NCBI RefSeq assembly: GCF_900099965.1 | Contig: NZ_FNDJ01000014.1 | Location: 186,001-250,000, forward strand | Origin: Nonomuraea jiangxiensis | GTDB lineage: Bacteria > Actinomycetota > Actinomycetes > Streptosporangiales > Streptosporangiaceae | Length of the DNA stretch: 64,000 nt | Reading direction: 5' to 3' | Shown here: positions 56,777-64,000 of the stretch, in pieces | Layout of the letters: every line of letters starts with the position of its first letter | Numbering within the stretch: the first letter of the stretch is position 1 | Notes under the pieces: generated by a model | Seen by the model: only the letters and a program-made list of their open reading frames with translations | The model's database searches: none | What the model was told of the DNA's origin: nothing | Translations under genes and position numbers: made by a program

Positions 56777-57568
56777 TCAGGCGGGAGGCCGGGCACGTTC
56801 GTGACGGGCGTCTACCACGAGGGCGACGGCCAGGCCGGTGATGGCCAGGGCGAGGGCGGGGACGATCGCCAGGCGTGGCGTGGCGGCCACTAGCGGCGTG
56901 GCCTCGCTCACCATGCCGCCCCAGTCGGTGTCGGGCGGGGGCAGCCCGATGCCGAGGAAGCTCAGCGAGGTGACGGCGATCAGCGTTCTGGCGAAGTCGG
57001 CGGTGGCGACGGTCAGGACGGGTCCGGCGATGTGCGGTGCGATGGTACGCCGGAGCAGGTAGAGCGGGGAGGCGCCGATGGCCCGTACGGCCAGGACGTA
57101 GTCGGAGGAGGCCACCCGGCGGGTCGCCGTGTGGGCGATGAGGCCGCAGTTGACCCAGCCGAGCGGTACGAGGGCCGCCAGGACGGTGGCGTTCCCTGGC
57201 GGCAGCACGCCTGCCAGCGCGAGCGCGAGGGTGAGGCCGGGCAGCGCGAGCGCCATGGTGGCGGCCAGGCGCAGCAGCCGCTCGGGCACCCCTCCGGCCA
57301 GCCCCGCCGCCGCGCCGGACAGCGTGCCCAGGATCGTGGTGGCTGCCGTGATGGCCAGCGCGAACAGCAGGGACATGCGGCCGGCCGCGGCGGTTCTGGT
57401 GAGGAGGTCCCGGCCGAGCTGGTCGGTGCCGAGCCAGTGCTCCGGGCTCGGCGGCAGGAGCAGGCGCTCCAGGTCCGGCCGGTGCGGGTCGTACCCGGAC
57501 ACCATCGGGGTGAGCAGGCAGAACAGGACGACCAGGGCGAGCAGCGCGGCGCCGGCGCGACCGGTCAT
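56777..57568 (-). CDS. ABC transporter permease (DppC/NikC-like)
   Basis: 263 residues from ATG 57568, overlapping the previous stop as ATGA. LLLPPSPEHWLGTDQLGRDLLTRTAAAGRMSLLFALAI is typical of the second permease of peptide/nickel importers, and DYVLAVRAIGASPLYLLRRTIAPHI is the EAA loop that contacts the ATPase. About six membrane helices. No ATPase gene follows; the operon ends here. Confidence 0.9.
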   Translation of the reverse strand: MTGRAGAALLALVVLFCLLTPMVSGYDPHRPDLERLLLPPSPEHWLGTDQLGRDLLTRTAAAGRMSLLFALAITAATTILGTLSGAAAGLAGGVPERLLRLAATMALALPGLTLALALAGVLPPGNATVLAALVPLGWVNCGLIAHTATRRVASSDYVLAVRAIGASPLYLLRRTIAPHIAGPVLTVATADFARTLIAVTSLSFLGIGLPPPDTDWGGMVSEATPLVAATPRLAIVPALALAITGLAVALVVDARHERARPPA

Positions 57569-58494
57569 CGGCGGCGCATCCGCGGATCGGCGGCCGCCAG
57601 GCAGAGCTCGGTCAGGGCCAGGAGCAGCACGGCCGCGACCGCGATGACCAGCACGTACGCCTGCACGACGGGCAGGTCCCGCTGCCTGATCGCCGACACC
57701 GCGAGCTGCCCCACGCCCGGCCAGGAGAACAGCGTCTCCACCACGACCGCGCCGGCCAGCAGCTCGGCGAGCACCGTACCGGCCGCCGTGATGGCGTTCG
57801 GCGCGGCCACGCGCAGGGCGTGCACCATGATCGCGCGTCGGGACCCCATCCCCTTGGCGGTGGCGAGTTTGACGAACGGCATCCGTAAGGCCTGGACCAG
57901 GTCGGCCCGGAGCAGCCGCAGCAGCGTCGCGGCGCCCGCCAGGCCGAGGGTGAGGGCGGGCAGCACCACGGCGCCGGGGCTGTCCGCCCCGCCCGTGGGC
58001 AGCATGCGCAGTCCGACCGAGACGACGCTGATCAGCAGGATGCCCACGATGTAGGGCGGGACGCCGGCGATCGCCACCGTCACGAACGCGATGGCGCGGC
58101 TGTCGAGCGCCCGCGGCCTGAACGCGGCCCTGACGGAGGCGAGCACGGCGAGGACGACCGCGATCAGCGCCGCCGCTCCCGCCAGCCGCAGCGTCGCCGG
58201 AACCCGCGAGAAGATCTCGGCGGCGACGGGGGAGCGGTCGGTGTAGGAGCGTCCGAGGTCGCCTTGTAGCACGTCGAGCAGCCACCGCAGATACCGGGTG
58301 AACAGCGGCCGGTCGAGTCCCAGCTCGGCGCGCAGCGCCGCCACGCTGCGCGCCGTCGGCTGGATGCCGCCGCGGCGCAGGATCTCCTCGGCCGGATCGC
58401 CCGGCGCCAGCGAGGTCAGCAGGAAGACCAGCACCGACAGCGCCACCAGCACGAGCAGCAGCTCGGCGGCGCGCCGCAGGACGGTGACCGTCAC
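57565..58494 (-). CDS. ABC transporter permease (DppB/NikB-like)
   Basis: 309 residues from GTG 58494, overlapping the lipoprotein stop as GTGA. VLRRAAELLLVLVALSVLVFLLTSLAPGDPAEEILRRGG and LGLDRPLFTRYLRWLLDVLQGDLGRSYTDRSPV are the standard opening of DppB-type permeases; FVKLATAKGMGSRRAIMVHALRVAAPN is the EAA loop. Six membrane helices. Confidence 0.92.
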   Translation of the reverse strand: MTVTVLRRAAELLLVLVALSVLVFLLTSLAPGDPAEEILRRGGIQPTARSVAALRAELGLDRPLFTRYLRWLLDVLQGDLGRSYTDRSPVAAEIFSRVPATLRLAGAAALIAVVLAVLASVRAAFRPRALDSRAIAFVTVAIAGVPPYIVGILLISVVSVGLRMLPTGGADSPGAVVLPALTLGLAGAATLLRLLRADLVQALRMPFVKLATAKGMGSRRAIMVHALRVAAPNAITAAGTVLAELLAGAVVVETLFSWPGVGQLAVSAIRQRDLPVVQAYVLVIAVAAVLLLALTELCLAAADPRMRRR

Positions 58495-60038
58495 CTCAGC
58501 GGGGCCAGCTTGCCCAGGTCGACCACGTACGCGACGTTCTGAGCCACCCCGCCGACCTTGCTCGTCGTCACGATGGGATTGTCCTGGTACGCGAGCGGGA
58601 TCATCGGCCGGTCACCGGCGAGCAGCCGCTGGATCCGGTGGTAGAGGTCACGCCGCCGGCCTGGGTCGGTCTCGGCCGCCGCCTGGTCGACCAAGCCGTC
58701 GAACTCGGTGCTGCGGTAGCCGAGCCTGCGTTCGACGTTCCAGGAGGCGTCGGAGCGCAGGAACCGGCGGAACAGGTAGTCGGGGTCGCCGTTGGGCACG
58801 CTGTAGGCGCTGAGGAAGATGTCGTAGTCCCCGGCCTCCATCACGGACTTGGTGGCCTCGGCCACGGTCACCTTCGCGGGCAGCCCCGCCTGCTCCAAGG
58901 CCGCGCGCAGGACCTCGGCGATATCGGTGTAGGGGAACTGGCCGGTCTCGGCCGAGGAGATCAGGATGGAGACGGGGGTGGCCGGCGCGCCCGCGGCGGT
59001 GACCAACTCGCGAGCCCTGCCCGGGTCGTATCTCGCGGTCGATGAGGGGTCGGCGAGGTCGCCGAACACCGGTGACAGGAACCCCGCACCCGGGCCGGCC
59101 GTGCCGGCGAGGAGCTTGCCGGCGATGGCCTGACGATCGATCGCCAGGTCGGCCGCCTCGCGCAGGCGGGGATCGGAGAACGGTTCGCGCGAGGCGTTGA
59201 AGGTCAGGTAGTGCGTCAGCACCGAGGGGCTGCGGACGACCCGGAAGCCGCGGTCACCGGCGACGGCCGCGACCTGTCCCGGCAGCACCGCGCCCTTGTC
59301 GATCAGCCCGTCCACCTCACCGGCACGCAACGCCGCAATCCGCGCGTTGGCGTCCGGGATCACCCTGACCACGATCTTCCGGTAGGCGGGGGCGGTTCCG
59401 TAGTAGTGCGGGTTCGCGGCAAGCTCGGCCTGCTGCCCCTTGACCCAGCTCACCAGCGTGTACGGCCCCGTCCCCACAGGCTTGCCGGCGAACTCGCCCG
59501 AGGACGTGAACGCCTTGGGCGACTGGACCATGCTGTAGAAGCCCGCCAGCCTGCTCGGCAGGTCGGCCACCGGCTGGTCCAGGTCGAACGTCACCTTGCC
59601 GCCCTCGGCCCTGACGTCGCCGAGCTTGCCGTAGGCCGCCTCCATCCCGGCGTCGAGGCTGAAGAACGCCGACTGGCGGGGCGCGATCCGCAGGAACCGC
59701 TCGATGTTGGCGACCACCGACTCGGCGGTCAGCGGTGTCCCGTCGCTGAACCGTACGCCGTCGCGCAGGGTGAACGTCCAGCGCCGCCCCTGATCCGCGC
59801 TGTCCCAGCCGGTGGCCAGGGCGGGAACGGGCCGCAGTTTGTCGTCCACGGTCACCAGGGGCTCCCACACCCGTAACGTCTGATGCGTGTAGTAGGGATC
59901 CTCGGGACCGGCGACCAGGTCGCGCGGGGCCGCCAGGGTCAGCTGCCGCCCGTCCCGTCCCGGCGGCTGCGGGCCGCCGCAGCCCGCGAGGAGCACTCCC
60001 AAGAGCGCCACCAGCATGATCGCGACTCGTCTTCTCAT
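58491..60038 (-). CDS. ABC transporter substrate-binding lipoprotein (family 5)
   Basis: 515 residues. The lipobox is LLGVLLAGCGGPQ. WTFTLRDGVRFSDGTPLTAESVVANIERFL is the family 5 signature, and the C-terminal lobe includes RRDLYHRIQRLLAGDRPMIPLAYQD. Family 5 includes oligopeptide and nickel/zinc-chelate binders. Its position beside a Zur-like set of ribosomal paralogues suggests uptake of a metal-ligand complex. A palindrome precedes the gene. First of a three-gene operon without ATPases. Confidence 0.9.
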   Translation of the reverse strand: MRRRVAIMLVALLGVLLAGCGGPQPPGRDGRQLTLAAPRDLVAGPEDPYYTHQTLRVWEPLVTVDDKLRPVPALATGWDSADQGRRWTFTLRDGVRFSDGTPLTAESVVANIERFLRIAPRQSAFFSLDAGMEAAYGKLGDVRAEGGKVTFDLDQPVADLPSRLAGFYSMVQSPKAFTSSGEFAGKPVGTGPYTLVSWVKGQQAELAANPHYYGTAPAYRKIVVRVIPDANARIAALRAGEVDGLIDKGAVLPGQVAAVAGDRGFRVVRSPSVLTHYLTFNASREPFSDPRLREAADLAIDRQAIAGKLLAGTAGPGAGFLSPVFGDLADPSSTARYDPGRARELVTAAGAPATPVSILISSAETGQFPYTDIAEVLRAALEQAGLPAKVTVAEATKSVMEAGDYDIFLSAYSVPNGDPDYLFRRFLRSDASWNVERRLGYRSTEFDGLVDQAAAETDPGRRRDLYHRIQRLLAGDRPMIPLAYQDNPIVTTSKVGGVAQNVAYVVDLGKLAPLR

Positions 60039-60069
60039 CCCGATCTCCGATTCAAAGGGTCCTCATTCA

Positions 60070-60087
60070 GATGTAAACGTGTTCATC
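60070..60087 (-). promoter_or_regulatory. 18-bp palindrome before the ABC transporter operon
   Basis: GATGTAAACGTGTTCATC is symmetric at 14 of 18 positions (GATG...CATC around ACGT). It is 32 nt upstream of the lipoprotein start and may be an operator. It is not a clear Zur box. Confidence 0.4.
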
Positions 60088-60200
60088 ACGGGGCGGCAGG
60101 CCCAGATGCGCAGACCGGAGGGCGTCGCCGGATAGTGCGGCGGGGTCGAAGTGGCCGATCACCTCCGACGTTCACGACGGGTCCGGGGGCTCCTGATTGT

Positions 60201-60428
60201 TCAGGCGCTGGGGCGTGAGGCGTAGGGGAGCAGGGCCATCTCGCGGGCGTTCTTGACGGCCCTGGCGATCTGGCGCTGCTGCCGCACCGTGACGCCGGTG
60301 ACCCGGCGACTGCGGATCTTGCCCCGGTCGGAGATGAACTTGCGCAGCAGGGCGGTGTCCTTGTAGTCGATGCGGTCGACGTGCAGCAGCGGGTTGGGCT
60401 TCTTGCGCGGGGCGCGGCGGGTCTTCAT
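60201..60428 (-). CDS. rpsR: 30S ribosomal protein S18, alternative paralogue
   Basis: 75 residues. PNPLLHVDRIDYKDTALLRKFISDRGKIRSRRVTGVTVRQQRQIARAVKNAREMALLPYA is S18. The N-terminal zinc Cys residues of the housekeeping form are missing (there is no Cys at all). Start ATG 60428 overlaps the CobW-like stop as ATGA. Zur-regulated paralogues of this kind replace zinc-containing ribosomal proteins during zinc shortage, freeing zinc. Confidence 0.92.
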   Translation of the reverse strand: MKTRRAPRKKPNPLLHVDRIDYKDTALLRKFISDRGKIRSRRVTGVTVRQQRQIARAVKNAREMALLPYASRPSA

Positions 60429-61564
60429 GTGTTCTCCTTGACGAGGATGGGGGCGAACGGGTCGTCGTAGCGGGCCCAGGCGTCCTGCCCGGCCCGTTCC
60501 TCCTCCTCGGTGAGCAGGCACGAGTCGAGGAGCGTACGGAAGCGCTCGGCGTCGAGGTCTGGGCCGGTGAAGACCAGGTGCTGGACCCGGTCGCCGCGGT
60601 CGGGGTCCCAGTCCAGGTCGGCGGCCAGGCGGCGGGCCGGGGAGACCAGGTCCCAGGCGGCCTCCGGCAGTGAGGCCAGCCACGGGCCCGCGGCCTCGAC
60701 CGAGACGATGCCGGCCACGGCGTCCCAGGCCAGCAGTTCGTCGGGGCTGCTGGCCAGCCAGAAGCGACCGCGGGAGCGGACCGACTCGGTGACCAGTTCG
60801 TCGACGGCCTCGAACAGGCGGGCCGGGTGGAGTGGGCGGCGGCTGCGCCAGACGGCGGTGACGATCTCGTCGGTCCGGGTGTCGCCGGGCAGTTGGGCGG
60901 TGGTGGGGTCCACGCGCTCGGCCAGTTCGCCCGTGCACACCCCGGCGCCGGTGGCCGGCGGGAGGACGGCGACGGTGTGCACCGGGGTGAAGGGGGCGAG
61001 GTGGGTGAGCACCCGCCGCGCCAGCTCCCGGTCGTCCTCGTCACCGCCGTGCAGCACCAGGGCGGTCGGGTATTCGATCTGGCGGGTCAGGACCTCGGCC
61101 AGATAGCGCTGGTCGCCGGCGGCGGCGGGTTTGCCGACGTTGAGCAGGCGCTCGCCGCAGGTGAGGTCGTCGGGCAGAGCGGCGGCGTCGAGCGCGGTGA
61201 GCACAGCGGTCAGGCGCAGGGTCTCCTGGGCCTCGTCGCAGTCGACGGCTTCGGCCACCGATCGGGGCTCGACCGAGTCCCACAGGTCCACGATCAGCAA
61301 GGTCGCGCCGGTCGCTCGCATGACGAGCTGGGGGAGCAGGTCCTCGCGCACGGTGCAGGTGACGCAGCCGTGCGCGAGCCGCACCTCGGCCGTGTCGAGC
61401 ACGCCCGTGGCGTCCCGGACGGTGCGGCGGACGTGGCCGTGGGTGACGTCGGTCAGGTCGTGGTGCAGGGCGATCGAGCCGGGATGGGTGGCGAGCAGCC
61501 GATCGACGGTGGCGGTGCGGGCCGCGGCGTGCAGGCCCGCGACGAGGGCGACCGGGGTTGGCAA
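60425..61564 (-). CDS. CobW/COG0523-like protein lacking the P-loop
   Basis: 379 residues from TTG 61564, chosen because GGAGG lies 4-5 nt before it. The Walker A normally found in COG0523 (GxxGxGKTT) is VAGLHAAARTATV, so nucleotide binding is doubtful. The metal motif CxCC appears as GCVTCTVRED. IVDLWDSVEPRSVAEAV corresponds to the switch region. The CobW C-terminal domain includes RSRGRFWLASSPDELLAWDAVAGI. Members beside ribosomal paralogues are linked to zinc delivery. Overlaps rpsR. Confidence 0.85.
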   Translation of the reverse strand: MPTPVALVAGLHAAARTATVDRLLATHPGSIALHHDLTDVTHGHVRRTVRDATGVLDTAEVRLAHGCVTCTVREDLLPQLVMRATGATLLIVDLWDSVEPRSVAEAVDCDEAQETLRLTAVLTALDAAALPDDLTCGERLLNVGKPAAAGDQRYLAEVLTRQIEYPTALVLHGGDEDDRELARRVLTHLAPFTPVHTVAVLPPATGAGVCTGELAERVDPTTAQLPGDTRTDEIVTAVWRSRRPLHPARLFEAVDELVTESVRSRGRFWLASSPDELLAWDAVAGIVSVEAAGPWLASLPEAAWDLVSPARRLAADLDWDPDRGDRVQHLVFTGPDLDAERFRTLLDSCLLTEEEERAGQDAWARYDDPFAPILVKENT

Positions 61565-61585
61565 GACACCTCCAGTTGTAGAAAT

Positions 61586-61598
61586 GAAAACCGTTTTC
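61586..61598. promoter_or_regulatory. Zur-like operator between divergent operons
   Basis: GAAAAC-C-GTTTTC is a 6-1-6 palindrome close to the actinobacterial Zur consensus (TGAAAATGATTTTCA). It sits between TTGTAG (61576-61581) and TATCAT (61601-61606), a good plus-strand promoter for rpmG, and 22 nt before the CobW-like start. Confidence 0.75.
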
Positions 61599-61637
61599 GC
61601 TATCATGGCACACGTCCGCAAGTGGAAAGGAACCGCT

Positions 61638-61802
61638 TTGGCAAGGAATGAGGTGCGCCCCTTGATCAAGATGAGATCGACGGCGGGCACCGGCTACACG
61701 TACGTGACCAGGAAGAACCGCCGGAACACCCCCGACAGGCTCACCCTTCGCAAGTACGACCCGACCATCCGCCGGCACGTCCTCTTCCGGGAGGAGCGAT
61801 GA
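61638..61802 (+). CDS. rpmG: 50S ribosomal protein L33, cysteine-free paralogue
   Basis: 54 residues from TTG 61638 with GGAAAGG upstream. RPLIKMRSTAGTGYTYVTRKNRRNTPDRLTLRKYDPTIRRHVLFREE is L33. No Cys is present, so this is the zinc-independent form. Stop overlaps the next small ORF. Confidence 0.92.
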   Translation: MARNEVRPLIKMRSTAGTGYTYVTRKNRRNTPDRLTLRKYDPTIRRHVLFREER

Positions 61803-61861
61803 GGAAGGGCCTCCACCCCTTCTCCACCGGCCGCGTCGACCAGCGCCACGGAAGGACCTGA
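61799..61861 (+). CDS. 20-residue ORF between L33 and L28, possible L31 remnant
   Basis: MRKGLHPFSTGRV... overlaps the L33 stop as ATGA and the L28 start as TGATG, so it keeps translation continuous. MRKGLHP resembles the start of L31 type B (usually MKxGIHP). In related actinobacteria an L31 gene belongs to this set. It could be a truncated rpmE2 or a linker ORF; evidence is the short similarity and the overlaps. Confidence 0.35.
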   Translation: MRKGLHPFSTGRVDQRHGRT

Positions 61862-62097
61862 TGTCCGCGCACTGCCAGCTCACCGGGGTGAGGCCGGTCT
61901 TCGGCAACCACGTCTCCCACTCCCACCGCCGCACCCGCCGGCGCTGGGACCCCAACATCCAGCGGCGCCGCTACTGGGTGCCGAGCGAGGGCCGCCACGT
62001 CCGGCTCACGCTCAGCGCTCGCGCGATCAAGACAATCGACCAGATCGGCATCGACCGGGCGCTCGCGCGGATCCGGGCGAGAGGAGAGAAGATCTGA
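61861..62097 (+). CDS. rpmB: 50S ribosomal protein L28, alternative paralogue
   Basis: 78 residues. CQLTGVRPVFGNHVSHSHRRTRRRWDPNIQRRRYWVPSEGRHVRLTLSARAIKTIDQIGIDRALARIRARG is L28. Only one N-terminal Cys remains of the usual zinc set. Stop overlaps the S14 start. Confidence 0.93.
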   Translation: MSAHCQLTGVRPVFGNHVSHSHRRTRRRWDPNIQRRRYWVPSEGRHVRLTLSARAIKTIDQIGIDRALARIRARGEKI

Positions 62098-62396
62098 TGG
62101 CCAAGAAGAGCAAGATCGCCGCGAACGAGCGGCGCAAGGCCGTCGTCCGGCGCCATGCCGAGCGCCGGGCCCGGCTGAAGGAGATCATCCGCACCGGCAT
62201 GCCGCAGGAGCAGGCCGAAGCCGTCCGGGAGCTGGCCCGCCAGCCGCGCGACGCCAGCGCCACCCGCATCCGCAACCGCGACTCGGTCGACGGCCGGCCG
62301 CGCGGGCACCTCACCAAGTTCGGCCTGTCCCGGGTGCGCTTCCGCGAGATGGCCCACCGCGGCGAACTGCCGGGCATCAGGAAAGCGAGCTGGTAG
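62097..62396 (+). CDS. rpsN: 30S ribosomal protein S14, alternative paralogue
   Basis: 99 residues. AKKSKIAANERRKAVVRRHAERRARLKEI and RCR-region replacement RPRGHLTKFGLSRVRFREMAHRGELPGIRKASW identify the long, zinc-free S14. No CxxC pairs. It lies between L28 and L32 in one plus-strand operon. Confidence 0.93.
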   Translation: MAKKSKIAANERRKAVVRRHAERRARLKEIIRTGMPQEQAEAVRELARQPRDASATRIRNRDSVDGRPRGHLTKFGLSRVRFREMAHRGELPGIRKASW

Positions 62397-62398
62397 CC

Positions 62399-62566
62399 AT
62401 GGCCGTGCCCAAGCGCAGGACCTCGCGCAGCAACACCCGCCACCGCCGCAGCCAGTGGAAGGCCACCGTGCCCGACCTGGTCCCGATCACCCTGAACGGG
62501 CGGCGGCTGCTCGTGCCCCGCGGCCTCGTCCGCGCCTACCACCGCGGCCTGATCGCCGCCGATTGA
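62399..62566 (+). CDS. rpmF: 50S ribosomal protein L32, cysteine-free paralogue
   Basis: 55 residues. AVPKRRTSRSNTRHRRSQWKATVPDLV is the L32 start; the usual CxxC pairs of the zinc ribbon are missing. Last gene of the rpmG-rpmB-rpsN-rpmF set. Confidence 0.92.
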   Translation: MAVPKRRTSRSNTRHRRSQWKATVPDLVPITLNGRRLLVPRGLVRAYHRGLIAAD

Positions 62567-62681
62567 GCCGACCCTGCCACCGACCCTGCCGTGCTCTCAT
62601 GAGTGAGGTGGGGTCCGGGTCGTCCCGTTCGCGACCTGCCAGGCGAGCGTGGGGCTCGGCGGGGTCCGTAGCGGGCCGTGG

Positions 62682-63854
62682 TCAGTGGCCGGGAGCGGTT
62701 GTGAGCAGGTCCGGCGAGAGGTCGGCGACTCGGGCGTTGCCGCTGGTGGCCATCGTGATGTCCAGGTCGGCCAGCAGGCAGCGGATGACGTGCCGTACCC
62801 CTGCTTGTCCGGCGAGCCCCAGCCCGTACGCGTAAGGCCGGCCGAGCAGCACCGCCTTCGCCCCCAGCGCCAGGGCCTTGATCACATCCGAGCCGGAGCG
62901 GATGCCGCTGTCGAACAGCACGGTGAGCCGGTCGCCCACCGCCTCCGCCACGGCGGGCAGCGCGTCCAGCGCCCCGGCCGCGCCGTCGACCTGGCGGCCG
63001 CCGTGGTTCGAGACGACGACGCCGTCCATCCCGGCGTCGGCCGCGCGGCGCGCGTCGTCGGGATGCTGGATGCCCTTGAGCACGATGGGCCCCTGCCAGC
63101 GCTCGCGCAGGAACGGCAGGTCGTCCCAGGTGAGCGACGGATCGCCGAAGAGACGCGCCCAGATCGCGATCGCGCGGTCGCGATTGGTCTCGCCGATCGG
63201 GTCCCCGACGAGCTTCTGGAACACCGGATCGGTGAAGTAGTTGGCGACCCCGATGCCGTACAGGAACGGCAGGTACGCCTGGTCCAGGTCGCGCGGGCGC
63301 CAGCCGAGCGTATGGGTGTCCAGGGTGACGACCAGCGCCTCGTAGCCGCTGTCGTGCGCGCGCTGGACGAAGCTCGCCGCGAGGTCGCGGTCATTGGGCC
63401 AGTAGAGCTGGTACCACCGGGGTCCTTCGCCGCCGGCCTGCGCGACCTGCTCGATGGAGTGGGAGGAGGCCGTACTGAGGATCATCGGGACCTGCTCGGC
63501 CGCCGCGGCGCGAGCCACCGCGAGCTCGCCCTCGGGATGCATGATGGTCAGGACGCCGACCGGGCCGAGCAGCAGCGGCGAGCGCAGCCGCCGGCCGAAC
63601 AACTCGACGGACAGATCGCGGACGGCCACGTCACGGAGCATCCGCGGCACGATCCGCCGCCGCCCGAACGCCTCCAGGTTGGCGCGCGCGGTGGACTCCG
63701 TGCCCGCGGACCCGGCGACGTAGCCGAACGCGCGCGAGTCGAGCCGTTCCTGCGCGAGCCGTTCGAGCGCGGCCATGCCGGTGGGCAGAATCGGCGTACC
63801 GCCGTCGAGCCCGTCGCGGTAGATCTCGTTCTGGTAGTCGGCGGCCACGGTCAT
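62682..63854 (-). CDS. Alpha-hydroxyacid oxidase, lactate 2-monooxygenase-like
   Basis: 390 residues, the size of actinobacterial lactate 2-monooxygenases. FMN-binding barrel motifs: LLLGPVGVLTIMHPEGELAVARAA, STASSHSIEQVA, RWYQLYWPNDRDL, IVLKGIQHPDDARRAADAG with the catalytic His in VVSNHGGRQVDGA, and FDSGIRSGSDVIKALALGAKAVLLGRPY. AGGAGGAGG precedes ATG 63854. It overlaps the upstream CoA transferase stop as ATGA. Oxidises lactate or a related 2-hydroxyacid. Confidence 0.9.
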   Translation of the reverse strand: MTVAADYQNEIYRDGLDGGTPILPTGMAALERLAQERLDSRAFGYVAGSAGTESTARANLEAFGRRRIVPRMLRDVAVRDLSVELFGRRLRSPLLLGPVGVLTIMHPEGELAVARAAAAEQVPMILSTASSHSIEQVAQAGGEGPRWYQLYWPNDRDLAASFVQRAHDSGYEALVVTLDTHTLGWRPRDLDQAYLPFLYGIGVANYFTDPVFQKLVGDPIGETNRDRAIAIWARLFGDPSLTWDDLPFLRERWQGPIVLKGIQHPDDARRAADAGMDGVVVSNHGGRQVDGAAGALDALPAVAEAVGDRLTVLFDSGIRSGSDVIKALALGAKAVLLGRPYAYGLGLAGQAGVRHVIRCLLADLDITMATSGNARVADLSPDLLTTAPGH

Positions 63855-64000
63855 GATCCTCCTCCTGTACGGAGCCGTTCGGGCACGGGCCCGCCGAGGC
63901 GGTGCTCCGGGCCGTGGGCGGGTTCGACGAGGGCGCCGCCGCGCCACAGGGCGGTGATCTCGGCGTCGTCGTAGCCCAGTTCGCGCAGCAACTCCTCATT
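63851..64000 (-). CDS. CaiB/BaiF family CoA transferase, C-terminal end (cut by window)
   Basis: Only the last 49 residues are present. NEELLRELGYDDAEITALWRGGAL is the typical closing helix of class III CoA transferases. The remainder is GGPVPERLRTGGGS. Stop overlaps the oxidase start, so they form an operon. Confidence 0.65.
   Translation of the reverse strand, partial: NEELLRELGYDDAEITALWRGGALVEPAHGPEHRLGGPVPERLRTGGGS

Overview
The window is very GC-rich (third codon positions almost always G or C), uses GTG and TTG starts freely, and carries actinobacterial marker families: mycothiol-dependent isomerase-fold proteins, an ANTAR-PAS-SpoIIE phosphatase, SecA2, DUF574-type S-adenosyl methyltransferase, a GPGG-tail membrane peptide and Zur-linked ribosomal-protein paralogues. 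It is most like a filamentous actinomycete of the Streptosporangiales (Nonomuraea-like). That assignment is an inference from gene style; no rRNA is present. Several genes share a promoter layout in which a TANNNT -10 box lies 6-8 nt before an ATG, suggesting leaderless mRNAs.

Layout. 1-11.6 kb: an HTH_42 (AlkZ/YcaQ-type) DNA glycosylase-like gene running off the left edge, a 2-hydroxyacid dehydrogenase, a transmembrane Ser/Thr kinase, a 31-residue Leu-rich micro-ORF, a VOC protein beside a 470-bp GGCC minisatellite, a giant pseudokinase-WD40 membrane protein, GNAT and P-loop kinase genes, and two small stress-type proteins. 11.7-20.4 kb: transketolase, SDR, topoisomerase IB, BON protein, metallophosphoesterase, ANTAR/PAS/SpoIIE phosphatase, nucleotidyltransferase, PRC-barrel protein. 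20.5-30.1 kb: acyltransferase 3, SAM methyltransferase, an EamA transporter behind a candidate 13-codon attenuator, secA2, VOC, a bifunctional penicillin-binding protein whose tail has spawned a tandem repeat, and a second DMT-type transporter with its own 13-codon upstream ORF.

30.2-45.4 kb: an FAD monooxygenase with a twin palindromic operator, two TetR genes (one with a 50-bp triplication at its 3' end), an alpha/beta hydrolase, a second pseudokinase-WD40 protein, a GNAT, a three-gene acyl-CoA dehydrogenase operon whose operator is matched by the one in front of the convergent TetR gene, a NERD protein and a MoxR/CoxE pair, ending at tRNA-Lys(CTT). 45.4-47.75 kb is a decayed island next to the tRNA: an IS630 remnant, a NucA/NucB nuclease domain, a hypothetical partner, frameshifted fragments and an internally deleted imine-reductase-like gene. 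47.7-56.7 kb: a DinB/MDMPI protein, a styrene/indole monooxygenase pair (StyA/StyB) with an AraC regulator, a secreted subtilase, another MDMPI protein, VOC and an ECF sigma factor with a SnoaL tail.

56.8-62.6 kb is a probable zinc-starvation locus: a peptide/metal-type ABC transporter (two permeases and a lipoprotein, no ATPase here), cysteine-poor S18, a CobW-like protein without a P-loop, a central GAAAAC-C-GTTTTC Zur-like box, and divergent L33, L28, S14 and L32 paralogues with a possible L31 remnant between L33 and L28. The right edge holds an alpha-hydroxyacid oxidase/lactate monooxygenase and the end of a CaiB-type CoA transferase. Most of the window is chromosomal housekeeping and accessory metabolism; the points most worth a second look are the attenuator-like leader, the pseudokinase pair, the Zur locus, the shared TetR operator and the nuclease island.
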